A stretch of DNA of 35,294 nucleotides from Competibacteraceae bacterium UBA6584 (GCA_002433805.1 DJIW01000035.1:1-35294), one strand, 5' to 3'; counted from the first letter of the stretch, positions 1 to 7,737 are shown. Made by a program: numbers and translations. The notes: a model not told the origin generated them from the letters alone.

Positions 1-779
1 GGTCCAGCTTCGCCAATACCGACCCAACCGCCGGCACGGTTATTCCCCAAGCCGCAGCGATTCAAGACAACATCTTCGGAACCGGCAACGGCATACCACC
101 GACTTCGGGGGTCAATATCGTTTACGACGATGCGTCAGACGGCCCGATGCTGGATCTTTTGGCGCGGTCGCCTTCCACCGGCTCGGCCGACTTTGCGCTC
201 GACGGCGCGATTTGTCACCGCAATCTCGTCGAAGGGCTCGACATCGTAACGGGCCAGCCGTTGACCGGAGAGATGCGCGCCGCTTCAGAACGGGTCCGGC
301 AAGGCATTCAAGCGGTGCGACTGCGCGGCAATCTTCGGGATAAACCCGCCATCATCGTTCACGGCCGAGCCGACGCTCTGGTTCCCGTCAATCACACTTC
401 CCGCCCCTACTACGCGATCGCCGGACAATCCTCCGGCGGATTGAACCTTCGTTATATCGAAGTCACCAACGCCCAGCATTTTGACGCCTTTCTGTCGCTT
501 CCCGGCTACGACACTCGCTATGTCCCCTTACATGTCTATCTCAATCAAGCGCTCGATTGGATGTACGAACATCTGACCGCCGACAAACCGCTGCCACCCT
601 CGCAGGTTGTGCATACCACGCCGCGCGGCGGCGCTGCGGGCAGCGCACCTGCACTTACGGCGGTAAATGTACCGACAATACTGGAAACACCCACACAAAC
701 CGATAGCATTTACTTTTTCCTAGGGCCGATCCACGTTGTTCCTCCAGACTATAAACGGCCTCTGTTTATTCCTGATTGA
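1..779 (+). CDS. 3-hydroxybutyrate oligomer hydrolase, 3' part
   Basis: Open from the left edge (frame starting at base 3) to TGA at 777-779, so the 5' part lies outside the window. The first ATG inside, at 147, is internal: sensible protein sequence (SSFANTDPTAGTVIPQ) continues upstream of it. The C-terminal part resembles the D-(-)-3-hydroxybutyrate oligomer hydrolase family, alpha/beta-hydrolase-like enzymes that cleave 3HB oligomers released from poly-3-hydroxybutyrate. Visible marks are HGRADALVPVNHTSRPYY, where the Asp fits the acid residue of a Ser-Asp-His triad, and NAQHFDAF, where the His fits the base. The nucleophile Ser would be in the missing part. The last ~50 residues are low-complexity and end in IPD. 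A PHA phasin at 23621-24031 supports a PHA-storing host. The family call is from recognition of the sequence; the triad assignment is inferred. Confidence 0.8.
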   Translation, partial: SSFANTDPTAGTVIPQAAAIQDNIFGTGNGIPPTSGVNIVYDDASDGPMLDLLARSPSTGSADFALDGAICHRNLVEGLDIVTGQPLTGEMRAASERVRQGIQAVRLRGNLRDKPAIIVHGRADALVPVNHTSRPYYAIAGQSSGGLNLRYIEVTNAQHFDAFLSLPGYDTRYVPLHVYLNQALDWMYEHLTADKPLPPSQVVHTTPRGGAAGSAPALTAVNVPTILETPTQTDSIYFFLGPIHVVPPDYKRPLFIPD

Positions 780-808
780 ACTCAGTAAAGCAAAAACAGT
801 CATTTTAG

Positions 809-833
809 GGGAGCCGGCCTCCGGTCGGCTCCC
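809..833. repeat. Inverted repeat downstream of the oligomer hydrolase
   Basis: GGGAGCCG (809-816) and CGGCTCCC (826-833) are perfect 8-base arms that can extend inward to a tight hairpin. It starts 30 bases after the stop codon. No T tract follows on either strand, so it is not a classical intrinsic terminator. It could still protect the 3' end or help termination. Confidence 0.45.
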
Positions 834-870
834 GCCGTCCGAAGCGGATCAGCCTTCGCCTCGCTCGTTC

Positions 871-890
871 ATTCCCAACTTATTGGGAAT
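871..890. repeat. Palindrome ATTCCCAA-CTTA-TTGGGAAT
   Basis: A perfect 8-base inverted repeat with a 4-base loop, ~140 bases before the start of the LysM/YkuD gene. The arms are AT-rich compared with the surroundings. It may be a binding site for a dimeric regulator or a cruciform/hairpin. No regulator gene lies beside it, so no partner can be named. Confidence 0.4.
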
Positions 891-1029
891 TCCGGCGATC
901 TTAAGCTGATGAGTGGTTATCGCGCGGTAGTCTCCAATCCTTTTGAACGCTTAGCCGTCCTAGCCTTACTCGTAAATTCCAGGCAAACTATTGTTATTCA
1001 AAACTGACGTTTGGAGTTTAAACCCTCTC

Positions 1030-2664
1030 ATGCCGAGTCAATTCCTGAACCGCCTCCACTGGTTGTTGCTGGGGGGAATCGTCACCAGCGCCGCGCAAGC
1101 CACTGTGTTTCCGTTGCCCTCCTCCGACAACGATGTCATCGGAGAGGTCAAGGTCGTGCACGCTCAAAGGGAGGAAACGTTGCTTGATATCGCCCGAGCC
1201 CACAGCTTGGGTTACGACGAGATGGTCCATGCCAATCCGGGCGTGGACCGTTGGGCGCCGGGCGAAAAAACTCCAATCGTGCTGCCGACCCGCTACATCC
1301 TGCCGGATACGCCGCGTGAGGGCATCGTGCTCAACATCGCCGAAATGCGCGTCTATTACTATCCGGCAGCCAGCGCCGGCGGCGAGCGGGTAGTCCATAC
1401 CTATCCGGTCAGCATCGGCCGCATGGACTGGAAAACGCCGATGGGTTTGACCAAGGTAATCGCCAAGGATGTCGATCCGGCGTGGCGGCCACCGGCGTCG
1501 ATCAAGGCCGAACACGCCGCTGAAGGCGATATCTTGCCGGATGTGGTGCCGGGCGGTCCGGACAATCCCTTGGGCCGCTTCGCGATGCGGCTGGGGGTGC
1601 CGGGTTACCTGATTCACGGCACCAACAAACCTTTCGGCATCGGCATGCGGGTGACCCACGGCTGCGTGCGGATGTACCCAGAAGACATCGAACATTTGTT
1701 CGGAATGGTCCCGATCGGTACGCCGGTGCGGTTGATCGACCAACCGGTAAAAGTCGGCCGGCTCAACGGCGAATGGCTGGTTGAGGCGCACGAACCGCTA
1801 GAGGAAGATAACCTGCCGATGAAGGTGACGCTGGAACAAGCCAATCAGGCAGTGATCGCCAAGGTCGGCGCCGAGATGCCAGGCGTCAATCCGCGTGCCC
1901 TGCAAGCCGCCGTGGAAACTGTCAGCGGCATGCCGGTGTCCATTTCTGACGAACCCGGCGCGGCTTCCACCGGATCGCTCGCCCATGTAGCGCCGAGGCC
2001 GGCTCCAATCCCATCGCCCGCTCCAAGTCCCTTAGCCGAACCGAGACCGACGCCGGCTCCGCTGGCCGAACCCAGACCGACGCCGGCTCCGGCTCCGCTG
2101 GCCGAACCGAGATCGACGCCGGCTCCGCTGGCTGGACCCGCGCCAAGACCGGCTCCTGTCGATTCGCCCGCTGTCAACCGCGATCCGATTCCCTATCCGA
2201 CACCCGATCAATACACGCCGCCACCCGCTCCCGTGGGCTCGGCCGTGCCGGATTACTCACCGGCCAACCGACCTCCGCACCCTTACGCCTCATCCACTTA
2301 TGGCGCCACGGCGGCCCCGCCAGCCGCTTATCGTCCGGCCCCCGTCGCGCCGCCACGCTACACGCCGCCGAGTTACGGCAGCAGCGCCACAGCCGTTTAT
2401 CAGGAGCCCCCTTATCGTCATCCGGTCACCGCGCCCACCGCGCCGCCCTCCATGCCGGTCGACACTCCCGCATACCGCTCGGCGCCAGTCACGGCCCCAC
2501 CCGGCTATACCCGTCATCCTGGAGCGGCAAACTATCCCCAGGAACCGCCCTATTCGTATGCGCCGTCCGCAGAGGCCACCGTCCCCCCCGCCGATTATCG
2601 TCCGGTCCCGCAGGGAAGCTCCATCCCCTATCCGCGACCTGTCACACCGACAACGCGGCCTTAA
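1030..2664 (+). CDS. L,D-transpeptidase with LysM and long Pro-rich tail
   Basis: Periplasmic YkuD-family L,D-transpeptidase of the ErfK/YbiS type, which forms meso-DAP links in peptidoglycan or attaches Lpp-type lipoproteins to it. ATG 1030 gives a typical signal peptide (FLNRLHWLLLGGIVTSAAQA); a TTG at 991 would put 13 extra residues before it. A LysM-like segment follows (about residues 38-85), then the YkuD domain (about 95-240). The catalytic signature is present: H196-G197, then T209-H210-G211-C212 with Cys212 as nucleophile and VRM after it. Residues ~320-544 are a Pro/Ala/Tyr-rich tail, far longer than in the enteric enzymes (~300-330 residues total). A bidirectional terminator separates it from the convergent lipoprotein gene at 2769, a plausible substrate. 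The family call is firm; the substrate is inferred. Confidence 0.9.
   Translation: MPSQFLNRLHWLLLGGIVTSAAQATVFPLPSSDNDVIGEVKVVHAQREETLLDIARAHSLGYDEMVHANPGVDRWAPGEKTPIVLPTRYILPDTPREGIVLNIAEMRVYYYPAASAGGERVVHTYPVSIGRMDWKTPMGLTKVIAKDVDPAWRPPASIKAEHAAEGDILPDVVPGGPDNPLGRFAMRLGVPGYLIHGTNKPFGIGMRVTHGCVRMYPEDIEHLFGMVPIGTPVRLIDQPVKVGRLNGEWLVEAHEPLEEDNLPMKVTLEQANQAVIAKVGAEMPGVNPRALQAAVETVSGMPVSISDEPGAASTGSLAHVAPRPAPIPSPAPSPLAEPRPTPAPLAEPRPTPAPAPLAEPRSTPAPLAGPAPRPAPVDSPAVNRDPIPYPTPDQYTPPPAPVGSAVPDYSPANRPPHPYASSTYGATAAPPAAYRPAPVAPPRYTPPSYGSSATAVYQEPPYRHPVTAPTAPPSMPVDTPAYRSAPVTAPPGYTRHPGAANYPQEPPYSYAPSAEATVPPADYRPVPQGSSIPYPRPVTPTTRP
2035..2130 (+). repeat. In-frame tandem repeat encoding AEPRPTPAPL units
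   Basis: Three near-identical direct repeats of 30, 36 and 30 bases (2035-2064, 2065-2100, 2101-2130) encode AEPRPTPAPL, AEPRPTPAPAPL and AEPRSTPAPL inside the tail of the L,D-transpeptidase. The units differ by a 6-base Ala-Pro insertion and point changes, as expected for slippage-driven length change. Confidence 0.8.
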
Positions 2665-2718
2665 ACGAGTTCGGTCGTGCGCCGACTTCAGCTGGCTAGT
2701 CAGTTGTAACTGGGCAAC

Positions 2719-2749
2719 AAAAAAACCCCGCGTCTGTGCGGGGTTTTTT
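2719..2749. terminator. Bidirectional intrinsic terminator
   Basis: Stem CCCCGC (2726-2731), loop GTCTGT, stem GCGGGG (2738-2743), flanked by a run of seven A on the left and six T on the right. It therefore works as a rho-independent terminator in both directions. It lies between the convergent L,D-transpeptidase (stop at 2664) and the Lpp-type gene (stop at 2769). Confidence 0.92.
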
Positions 2750-2768
2750 ATCAACGTAACGATTCGAT

Positions 2769-2990
2769 TTATTTATACATCGACTTCTTGAACATGCGAT
2801 TGATCTTTTCTTCGGTCGCCATGCTGATGGATTTGGCTTCGTTGGCGGTATCCAACGCATTACGGGCCATGGCTTTGGCTTCGCTGGCGTCGGTTTGGGC
2901 TTTTTGAACGTCGCTGGTGCTGGCGCAACCCACAGTCAAGCCGGCAATCAGGGCCAGCGCGGAAACTTTCGTCAGAGCCTTCAGAGACAT
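2769..2990 (-). CDS. OprI/Lpp-type alanine-zipper lipoprotein
   Basis: A 73-residue outer-membrane lipoprotein. ATG 2990 is chosen because AGGAG sits 6 bases upstream; a TTG two codons earlier overlaps the spacing. The signal peptide ends in the lipobox LTVGC, so the mature protein starts with a lipidated Cys. The remainder is one amphipathic helix with Ala spaced in heptads (DASEAKAMARNALDTANEAK), as in Pseudomonas OprI and E. coli Lpp coiled-coil trimers. It ends in SMYK; a C-terminal Lys is the residue L,D-transpeptidases link to peptidoglycan in Braun's lipoprotein. It sits between two YkuD transpeptidase genes, supporting a wall-anchored lipoprotein. It has its own promoter and terminator. 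The family is clear; covalent anchoring is inferred. Confidence 0.88.
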   Translation of the reverse strand: MSLKALTKVSALALIAGLTVGCASTSDVQKAQTDASEAKAMARNALDTANEAKSISMATEEKINRMFKKSMYK

Positions 2991-3084
2991 TTTCAACTCC
3001 TAAGTATCATCAAAACAAAACTAAAGTGTCGAACACGCATTTGTTGCCACGACACAACCATATTGTTCCACCAAAACAAAAGCG

Positions 3085-3090
3085 ATTATA
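3085..3090 (-). promoter_or_regulatory. Probable -10 element of the Lpp-type gene
   Basis: On the minus strand this reads TATAAT within TTATATAATC, in a locally AT-rich stretch (about 3000-3125) that stands out in this GC-rich window. The best -35 match, TTGTTT at 3110-3115, has a long spacer of 19 bases. Transcription from here would give a leader of roughly 90 bases before ATG 2990. Confidence 0.5.
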
Positions 3091-3130
3091 TAACGGAAAC
3101 TTGAACTGGAAACAATTTAAATCACCAAGG

Positions 3131-3739
3131 TCAGCGAATTTCCACCCGCATCCCGATCTTGACCCACGGCCTGAGCGCGTCGATCTGTGAATTATCCAAG
3201 GCCACGCAACCGCTGGTCCAATTGATGCCGGCCTGGTGCACGCCGGGATTTCCGTGCCCGATTCCGTGAATGCCGATCTGGCCTCCCAGAGGAGTATCCT
3301 GAGGCGGCGTATAACCGCCCGTCCACGCCTGGCGGATACGCTCGTAGGTCAGCGCGTCGATCTGATGCGATCTCAGGGCGCGGTTGGCGTAATCGAGATT
3401 GGGATAATCCAAGCCGATGAAGCGCTTGAACCGACTGTTGTCGTTGATCCAGCCGACCCGAAATACTCCGAGGGGCGTCTTATTGTCGCCGCGTCGGGAT
3501 TTGACGCCGACGCCGCTGCTGCCCAAGGCGATCTGGGAAAACGTTTTGACCGGCTTGTTTCCCTCCATCAGAATCAGCACATCCTTTCGGGTATCCACCA
3601 ACAACCAAGGCTGGGCCGAGCCAGGCCCGAAACCCGTCAGTTCGCCCGGAGGCCCTTGCGAGTCGCCCGTGGTCGAACAGCCGCCGATCAACCAGACCAA
3701 AATGCCGATGCACGCTATCTTCGCACTCAAAACCCGCAT
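3131..3739 (-). CDS. Lipoprotein L,D-transpeptidase (YkuD family)
   Basis: A 202-residue protein. ATG 3739 gives a compact lipoprotein signal (MRVLSAKIACIGILVWLIGGC, Cys21 lipidated); a GTG at 3760 would add seven residues. The YkuD domain spans about 45-200: LLVDTRKDVLILMEG is the usual opening strand pair, TPLGVFRV the substrate-loop motif, H158-G159 the conserved His, and S176-G177-C178-V179 the nucleophile motif, with Ser where the HGC form has His. It is expected to act in the periplasm on tetrapeptide stems or lipoprotein-peptidoglycan links. It lies upstream of the Lpp-type gene on the same strand, but that gene appears to have its own promoter. The family is clear; whether it cross-links, anchors or releases Lpp-type proteins cannot be told. 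Confidence 0.88.
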   Translation of the reverse strand: MRVLSAKIACIGILVWLIGGCSTTGDSQGPPGELTGFGPGSAQPWLLVDTRKDVLILMEGNKPVKTFSQIALGSSGVGVKSRRGDNKTPLGVFRVGWINDNSRFKRFIGLDYPNLDYANRALRSHQIDALTYERIRQAWTGGYTPPQDTPLGGQIGIHGIGHGNPGVHQAGINWTSGCVALDNSQIDALRPWVKIGMRVEIR

Positions 3740-3865
3740 ACCGTCTTTGACCCTCTTCACCCTTCGAGCGCAATGTTATAAAGCAGCGCCCAATCGGACG
3801 CAAGTAGCGAGCGTTCGCTCCGGCGGCGCGCTCGACGTCTTGCCTCATCTTGCCGTGACCTGCCT

Positions 3866-4318
3866 TTAAAATCGCGGCTCCACTTCCACGGGGCTGAGCA
3901 ACGAGTTGCCGATAAAGCAGTTTTCCTCGGCTTTACGGTGGAGTTCCCGAACGGCCGCCAGATCTGGAATGTTATCGCCACTGAATACCACTTTGGGACG
4001 CAAGGTCAAGCGGCTGACCATTATTTTGCCCTTGTCGTTTTTGCCGAGTTCGGCCAACGGCTCATCCTCGTAACTGTCCACCACCAGTTTCTTGAGAGCG
4101 GCGATGGTCAGGAAGGTCAACATATGGCAGCTCGACAAGGCGGCCAACAGCGCCTCCTCGGGGTTGCTCTTGTTAGGATCGCCGGAATAATCCGGCGCGG
4201 CCGAACCGTTGACCGTTTGAGCGCCGGCCAAGCGCCAGACGTGGCTCCGGTCGAAGGTTTTATGATCGAAATCCGGCGTCGCGCGCCGCCACGTGAGCTC
4301 GATGGAGAAGTTTGACAT
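3866..4318 (-). CDS. OsmC family peroxiredoxin
   Basis: 150 residues, the normal length for an OsmC/Ohr-fold thiol peroxidase that reduces organic hydroperoxides in the cytoplasm. The two redox cysteines are in the expected contexts: Cys64 in ALSSCHMLTFL at the start of the central helix and Cys134 in AEENCFIGNSL near the C-terminus. NPEEALLAALSSCH is the typical family core. The start ATG 4318 is preceded by GGGAGG at good spacing. The N-terminus (W-RRATPDFDHKTFDRSH-W) resembles the stand-alone OsmC subgroup rather than Ohr, so I do not use the name ohr. It lies 36 bases after the SrfA-like gene on the same strand, so read-through from that cluster is possible. Confidence 0.92.
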   Translation of the reverse strand: MSNFSIELTWRRATPDFDHKTFDRSHVWRLAGAQTVNGSAAPDYSGDPNKSNPEEALLAALSSCHMLTFLTIAALKKLVVDSYEDEPLAELGKNDKGKIMVSRLTLRPKVVFSGDNIPDLAAVRELHRKAEENCFIGNSLLSPVEVEPRF

Positions 4319-4355
4319 CAGACAACCTCCCGAAACGATCTTTGGGGCCTTGCCT

Positions 4356-6119
4356 TCAACGTCCCACAGTGAAGGTCGTGACCGGAACCAATGAATTAGG
4401 CCGCACGGCCCCCTTGAAGACCGACTCTTGCCGGCCCCGGCCTAACCGTACCTGGAAAGGCATTTCCTGAAGTTGCTCTTCATCTTTGCGCGGTATGTAG
4501 CGCACCAAGATCTGATACACGCCCGCCCCGGCCTTTCCAGCAGGCCAAAACGCATTTTCCATGGGCCGGTCGCTCAGCTTGTCACGCGCGGTATTGGCGT
4601 CCACATCCAGCGTGCCGTCGCACTCAGTCGGATTGCGAAAATCCAGCTGCTGGCCGGACGGACAGCGCACCACTAAATCGAGGTCGCCTCGGCTGTTCCA
4701 TAGCAAGGTCACGGTAATTTCGCCGCTGGTTGCGCCCGACTCGGACATCCGGCTGGCAAATTCCCGACGCTCCTCGGCCGTCGGCTCGACCTTGACGGGC
4801 GGGTGGGCCGCCAGCTCGCGCTGCAAGGATTCCACGACTGCTGGATCGCGCTCGCTTAAGGTCTGCTCCAGGTTTTTTCCAGACGCGGGCGTTCGCTGCA
4901 ACGGCGGAACCGATCCCGACGCGGATGCGGCGGACGAGCGGCTCGACGAAGAGTGGCTGCTTTCAAGCGTCGGTGGCTGAACGCCGGCGGTGGTTCCCGC
5001 GTCGTCCGCCGTTCGCGGTTCGACGCCTCCTGTCGGTACCGAGACATTCTCCGGCGTCGCCGAGGAGGTCGAGGAGGACGCTTCGCCGCCCTTCGAAGCC
5101 GTTATCGTCGCGGAAGCGGAACCGCCCGCAGGCGGTCCAGGCGGCGTCGAGAACGAAGGCCCGCTCGCCGGCGGACCCGACGCCACGGGAGGCGTGGGGG
5201 TTGGCTCCACCCGTTCGGCCGTCGGTGGAACAACAGCGCCCGCGCCGCCCGTCTCGACGGGCGTCGAAACGGAAGGCGATCCCAGTCGGTCGCTATCGCC
5301 GGTAGCGGACATCCGGCTCCATAACCAATAACCCGCCAGCAACAGCAGCAACAGCAGCAGCAACCAACCTATCCAAACCAGGCGGGAACCCATGAAACGA
5401 TCATTCCACACCGAGGTCGAGCCCGATCCGGAAACGATGGCGGGCGGTTCATCTTCAACCGCTTTCCCGACGGGAGAGCCGACCGTCGATCCTGGCGTGG
5501 GCGCGTTTTCGCCTGACGGTGCGCCGGAGCCGACCCCGCCTGACACCGAGTCAGAACCGACGCCCCCGCCAGGATCGGCGACGCCGCGCGCGTCCACCGC
5601 GCCAGGGAGAGACGTAGCGTCCGAGGAAACTCGGCGCGCTCTGGCCGATCCTTCCGAAGCAGCCCAGGAGGAGCCATCGACCATGAACCCCCAACCGGTC
5701 ATCACCGGTTTACCCTCGACCAGAAAAATCTCGGTCGGGGCGGGGGTCGCGAGCACGGCGCTCAGAATGGCCCCCAGTTGCGCCCGCCGCGCATCGTCGG
5801 ACGCCGCGTAGCGGTCCGCCAACTCCCGACCTTGGCCGAGCAACTCGTCAACTCGCGCGAGCGCCGCTTGACGCTGCTCCTCGGGTAAATCGGCCAATGC
5901 GATGGCTTTCTGATCGGAGTTGGTGTCAGCGTACCAATCGATGCGATTCTTGGCGCGATCCACCACCGGTTCGGCCAACAACCACGCCGCGTCCGGTCCC
6001 AGTTCGTTGGCGAGCACCGCCTGAATTTGGGGATATAGCCCATGCAAGGGTTGGCCGAACCCTCCGATTTCCCGCAACCCGTCAAAGGTGCCACTGCTCA
6101 GGCGTAAGTTTCTATTCAT
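4356..6119 (-). CDS. SrfA-like single-pass membrane protein
   Basis: 587 residues in three parts. Residues 1-150 form a globular head rich in Ala/Leu helices, ending in EIFLVEGKPVMTGWGF. After a Gly/Ser/Pro linker there is one transmembrane segment (about 244-266, with a run of nine Leu), then ~200 residues of Ser/Pro/Thr-rich disordered sequence. The C-terminal domain (about 465-587) resembles DUF2135/YfaP: VTLLWNSRGDLDLVVRCPSG, a paired Cys in PTECDGTLDVDAN, and GVYQILVRY. The order of head, TM and C-terminal DLDL...C domain matches my recollection of Salmonella SrfA, and SrfB-like and SrfC-like genes lie in the same cluster. The head should be cytoplasmic and the DUF2135-like domain periplasmic. 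It is the last gene of the cluster, 50 bases after the secreted protein. No clear Shine-Dalgarno site is seen. The name is an inference from architecture and context. Confidence 0.7.
   Translation of the reverse strand: MNRNLRLSSGTFDGLREIGGFGQPLHGLYPQIQAVLANELGPDAAWLLAEPVVDRAKNRIDWYADTNSDQKAIALADLPEEQRQAALARVDELLGQGRELADRYAASDDARRAQLGAILSAVLATPAPTEIFLVEGKPVMTGWGFMVDGSSWAASEGSARARRVSSDATSLPGAVDARGVADPGGGVGSDSVSGGVGSGAPSGENAPTPGSTVGSPVGKAVEDEPPAIVSGSGSTSVWNDRFMGSRLVWIGWLLLLLLLLLAGYWLWSRMSATGDSDRLGSPSVSTPVETGGAGAVVPPTAERVEPTPTPPVASGPPASGPSFSTPPGPPAGGSASATITASKGGEASSSTSSATPENVSVPTGGVEPRTADDAGTTAGVQPPTLESSHSSSSRSSAASASGSVPPLQRTPASGKNLEQTLSERDPAVVESLQRELAAHPPVKVEPTAEERREFASRMSESGATSGEITVTLLWNSRGDLDLVVRCPSGQQLDFRNPTECDGTLDVDANTARDKLSDRPMENAFWPAGKAGAGVYQILVRYIPRKDEEQLQEMPFQVRLGRGRQESVFKGAVRPNSLVPVTTFTVGR
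5338..5367. repeat. CAG/CAA triplet tract encoding poly-Leu
   Basis: A run of CAG and CAA triplets (CTG/TTG on the coding strand) encodes nine consecutive Leu in the transmembrane segment of the SrfA-like protein. Such tracts can change length by slippage in steps of one residue, which would alter the TM length without a frameshift. Confidence 0.6.
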
Positions 6120-6169
6120 GCGGAGTCTGGTCTCAACAATCGCGGAGCGTACCGCAACACGGTCGGCGG

Positions 6170-6649
6170 TTAGCGGGTCCCGGTGGAGGCCGCCGGGACA
6201 GGAGGACTTGAAGCGGCGGATTGGGTAAATCCGATATCGAAGCTGGCTCCTCCCAAGGTCAATTCGACGCCCTTATGGAGGTTTTGCAAATACAGGGTAA
6301 CCCCCTTCTCGTTTCGCAACACGGCCCCGCCACCGCCCTGACCCAGGGTAAACGCTCCCTCGGCCGCGTAATAACGGCCGGGAAAATCAGCCAATTCCCG
6401 CAAGCGGTACACTTGGCCCTCGGCATCCACTCGGGTAAAGCCCAGGGTCCCGAACTTCACCGACGATACTGAAAATAAATATTGCCGCTCCTTGAAGATC
6501 AGCTTGCCCTGCCCTTTGTTGACTCCGACCAGGAAGCCGTAAGCGGTGCTGGTGAATTCCAAGCGGGCGTCGGGCCGCCCGTCCTGGGCTCGCGCCGCGC
6601 CCGCGCTTGCGGCCAATGCCCCAACGACAACAACCCATGCCCAGCGCAT
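6170..6649 (-). CDS. Secreted protein of unknown family in the srf-type cluster
   Basis: 159 residues. ATG 6649 is preceded by GAGGAG at 7 bases and opens a clean signal peptide (MRWAWVVVVGALAASAGAARAQ, cleavage after ARA); earlier starts lie inside the previous gene. The mature part (~137 residues) is rich in Gly and short beta strands: ARLEFTSTAYGFLVGVNKGQ, GKLIFKERQYLFSVSSVKFG, GRYYAAEGAFTLGQGGGGAVLRN, then KGVELTLGGASFDIGF, ending in a Ser/Ala/Pro tail. No Cys remains after cleavage. The repeated Gly-rich strands suggest a small beta-sandwich or lipid-binding fold, but I do not recognise the family. It starts 20 bases after the TAXI protein gene and ends 50 bases before the SrfA-like gene, so co-expression is likely. 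It is probably periplasmic. Confidence 0.75.
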   Translation of the reverse strand: MRWAWVVVVGALAASAGAARAQDGRPDARLEFTSTAYGFLVGVNKGQGKLIFKERQYLFSVSSVKFGTLGFTRVDAEGQVYRLRELADFPGRYYAAEGAFTLGQGGGGAVLRNEKGVTLYLQNLHKGVELTLGGASFDIGFTQSAASSPPVPAASTGTR

Positions 6650-6669
6650 CTGGATTCTCCTCGCTCGGG

Positions 6670-7719
6670 TTAACCCATCGGGATCGACGGGTTCGGCTGC
6701 TCCCACCGGTTCAGCAAAATTTTCTCCAGCCTGCGCCCGAGATCCGCGTCCAGGTCGCCGCTCGCGCCGCTGCGCGAACAGCTATCCAACGGCCAGGTTC
6801 CGACCGTTTCGTCCAGATTGACCTCTTTCCATTTGGGATGTCCGGTCTGGCGCAGCATCCCCAAGTTGGCCCGCAGCGCTTGGCCCAATTTCGACAATTG
6901 CAGGCAGCGCCGGGCAAAATAAGGATTTTGCTTGCTGGAAAAATCGAAGCTCATCAACACCGCCTTGACCGCCACGGTCGAGACCTCGCCGCTGAGCCAT
7001 TCATAGTCGGCCGGACCGATCCGCGCCGGCTGATACTCGCGCAACATCCGCTCGTCGGTCAGCGGCAAAAAGTGCACGTTCGCCAGCAGCGGCGCAAATT
7101 CTGGATTGGAGACCAAATTGCCCACCTTGGTGAACAAGGTCACCGGCTTGCCCGCCACATAAAAGGTGGCGTCGGCCTCGCCCTTGAGCACGGCGGTCAC
7201 GCCCTGAAGCGGCGGCACGTTCAGCAATTGAGCGGGTTTGACGCCGGCGAGCTGCAATAAATTGGTCGCGGTCAGCCAGGTGCCGCTGTCTTGTTCGCCG
7301 ACCACGACCCGTTTGCCCTGCAAGTCGTTAAACGAGACGATATTCTTGTTGGCCAGCACATGCACTTCTTCGTTGTAGAACGGAAAAATCAGCCGCAGCC
7401 GACTGGCGACCCGCCGCATGTCCGCATTCTCCGAGCGGCTGAGAAACCCCAGGACATCGGACTGCACGATGCCGAAAGTCGCGTTTTCCTTGCTGTTGAT
7501 CCGCCGGATGTTGTCGATGGAACCCTTGGAATCCTTGACCGCGATCTCCAACCCCACATTTTTGGCGACCCCAGCGATGTCGTTACCGAATTTGATATAG
7601 GTGCCGGTCTGGGAGCCGGTCACCATGCCGAGCTGTTTGGCGTCGGGCTCCTCGGCGCGCGCCGGTGTCAAAACGCACCACGCGAACACTAGTAAACTGC
7701 TGATCAGCAAGCGATTCAT
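6670..7719 (-). CDS. TAXI family TRAP-type solute-binding protein
   Basis: 349 residues, close to the family norm. ATG 7719 is preferred over ATG 7725 because GAGGG upstream is then correctly spaced. The signal peptide is MNRLLISSLLVFAWCVLTPARA. TAXI marks follow: LGMVTGSQTGTYIKFGNDIA, where the motif reads TGSQTGTY, then GSIDNIRRI, ATFGIVQSDVLGF and GKRVVVGEQDSGTW. TAXI proteins bind organic acids, often glutamate-like ligands, for tripartite TRAP importers. No DctQM-type membrane subunit is encoded within this window. The gene sits between a Pro-rich single-pass protein and a secreted protein in the srf-type cluster, which suggests use as a periplasmic ligand sensor or structural part rather than an importer. 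That role is inference; the family call is firm. Confidence 0.87.
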   Translation of the reverse strand: MNRLLISSLLVFAWCVLTPARAEEPDAKQLGMVTGSQTGTYIKFGNDIAGVAKNVGLEIAVKDSKGSIDNIRRINSKENATFGIVQSDVLGFLSRSENADMRRVASRLRLIFPFYNEEVHVLANKNIVSFNDLQGKRVVVGEQDSGTWLTATNLLQLAGVKPAQLLNVPPLQGVTAVLKGEADATFYVAGKPVTLFTKVGNLVSNPEFAPLLANVHFLPLTDERMLREYQPARIGPADYEWLSGEVSTVAVKAVLMSFDFSSKQNPYFARRCLQLSKLGQALRANLGMLRQTGHPKWKEVNLDETVGTWPLDSCSRSGASGDLDADLGRRLEKILLNRWEQPNPSIPMG

Positions 7720-7737
7720 CAACATATCCCTCGTATG

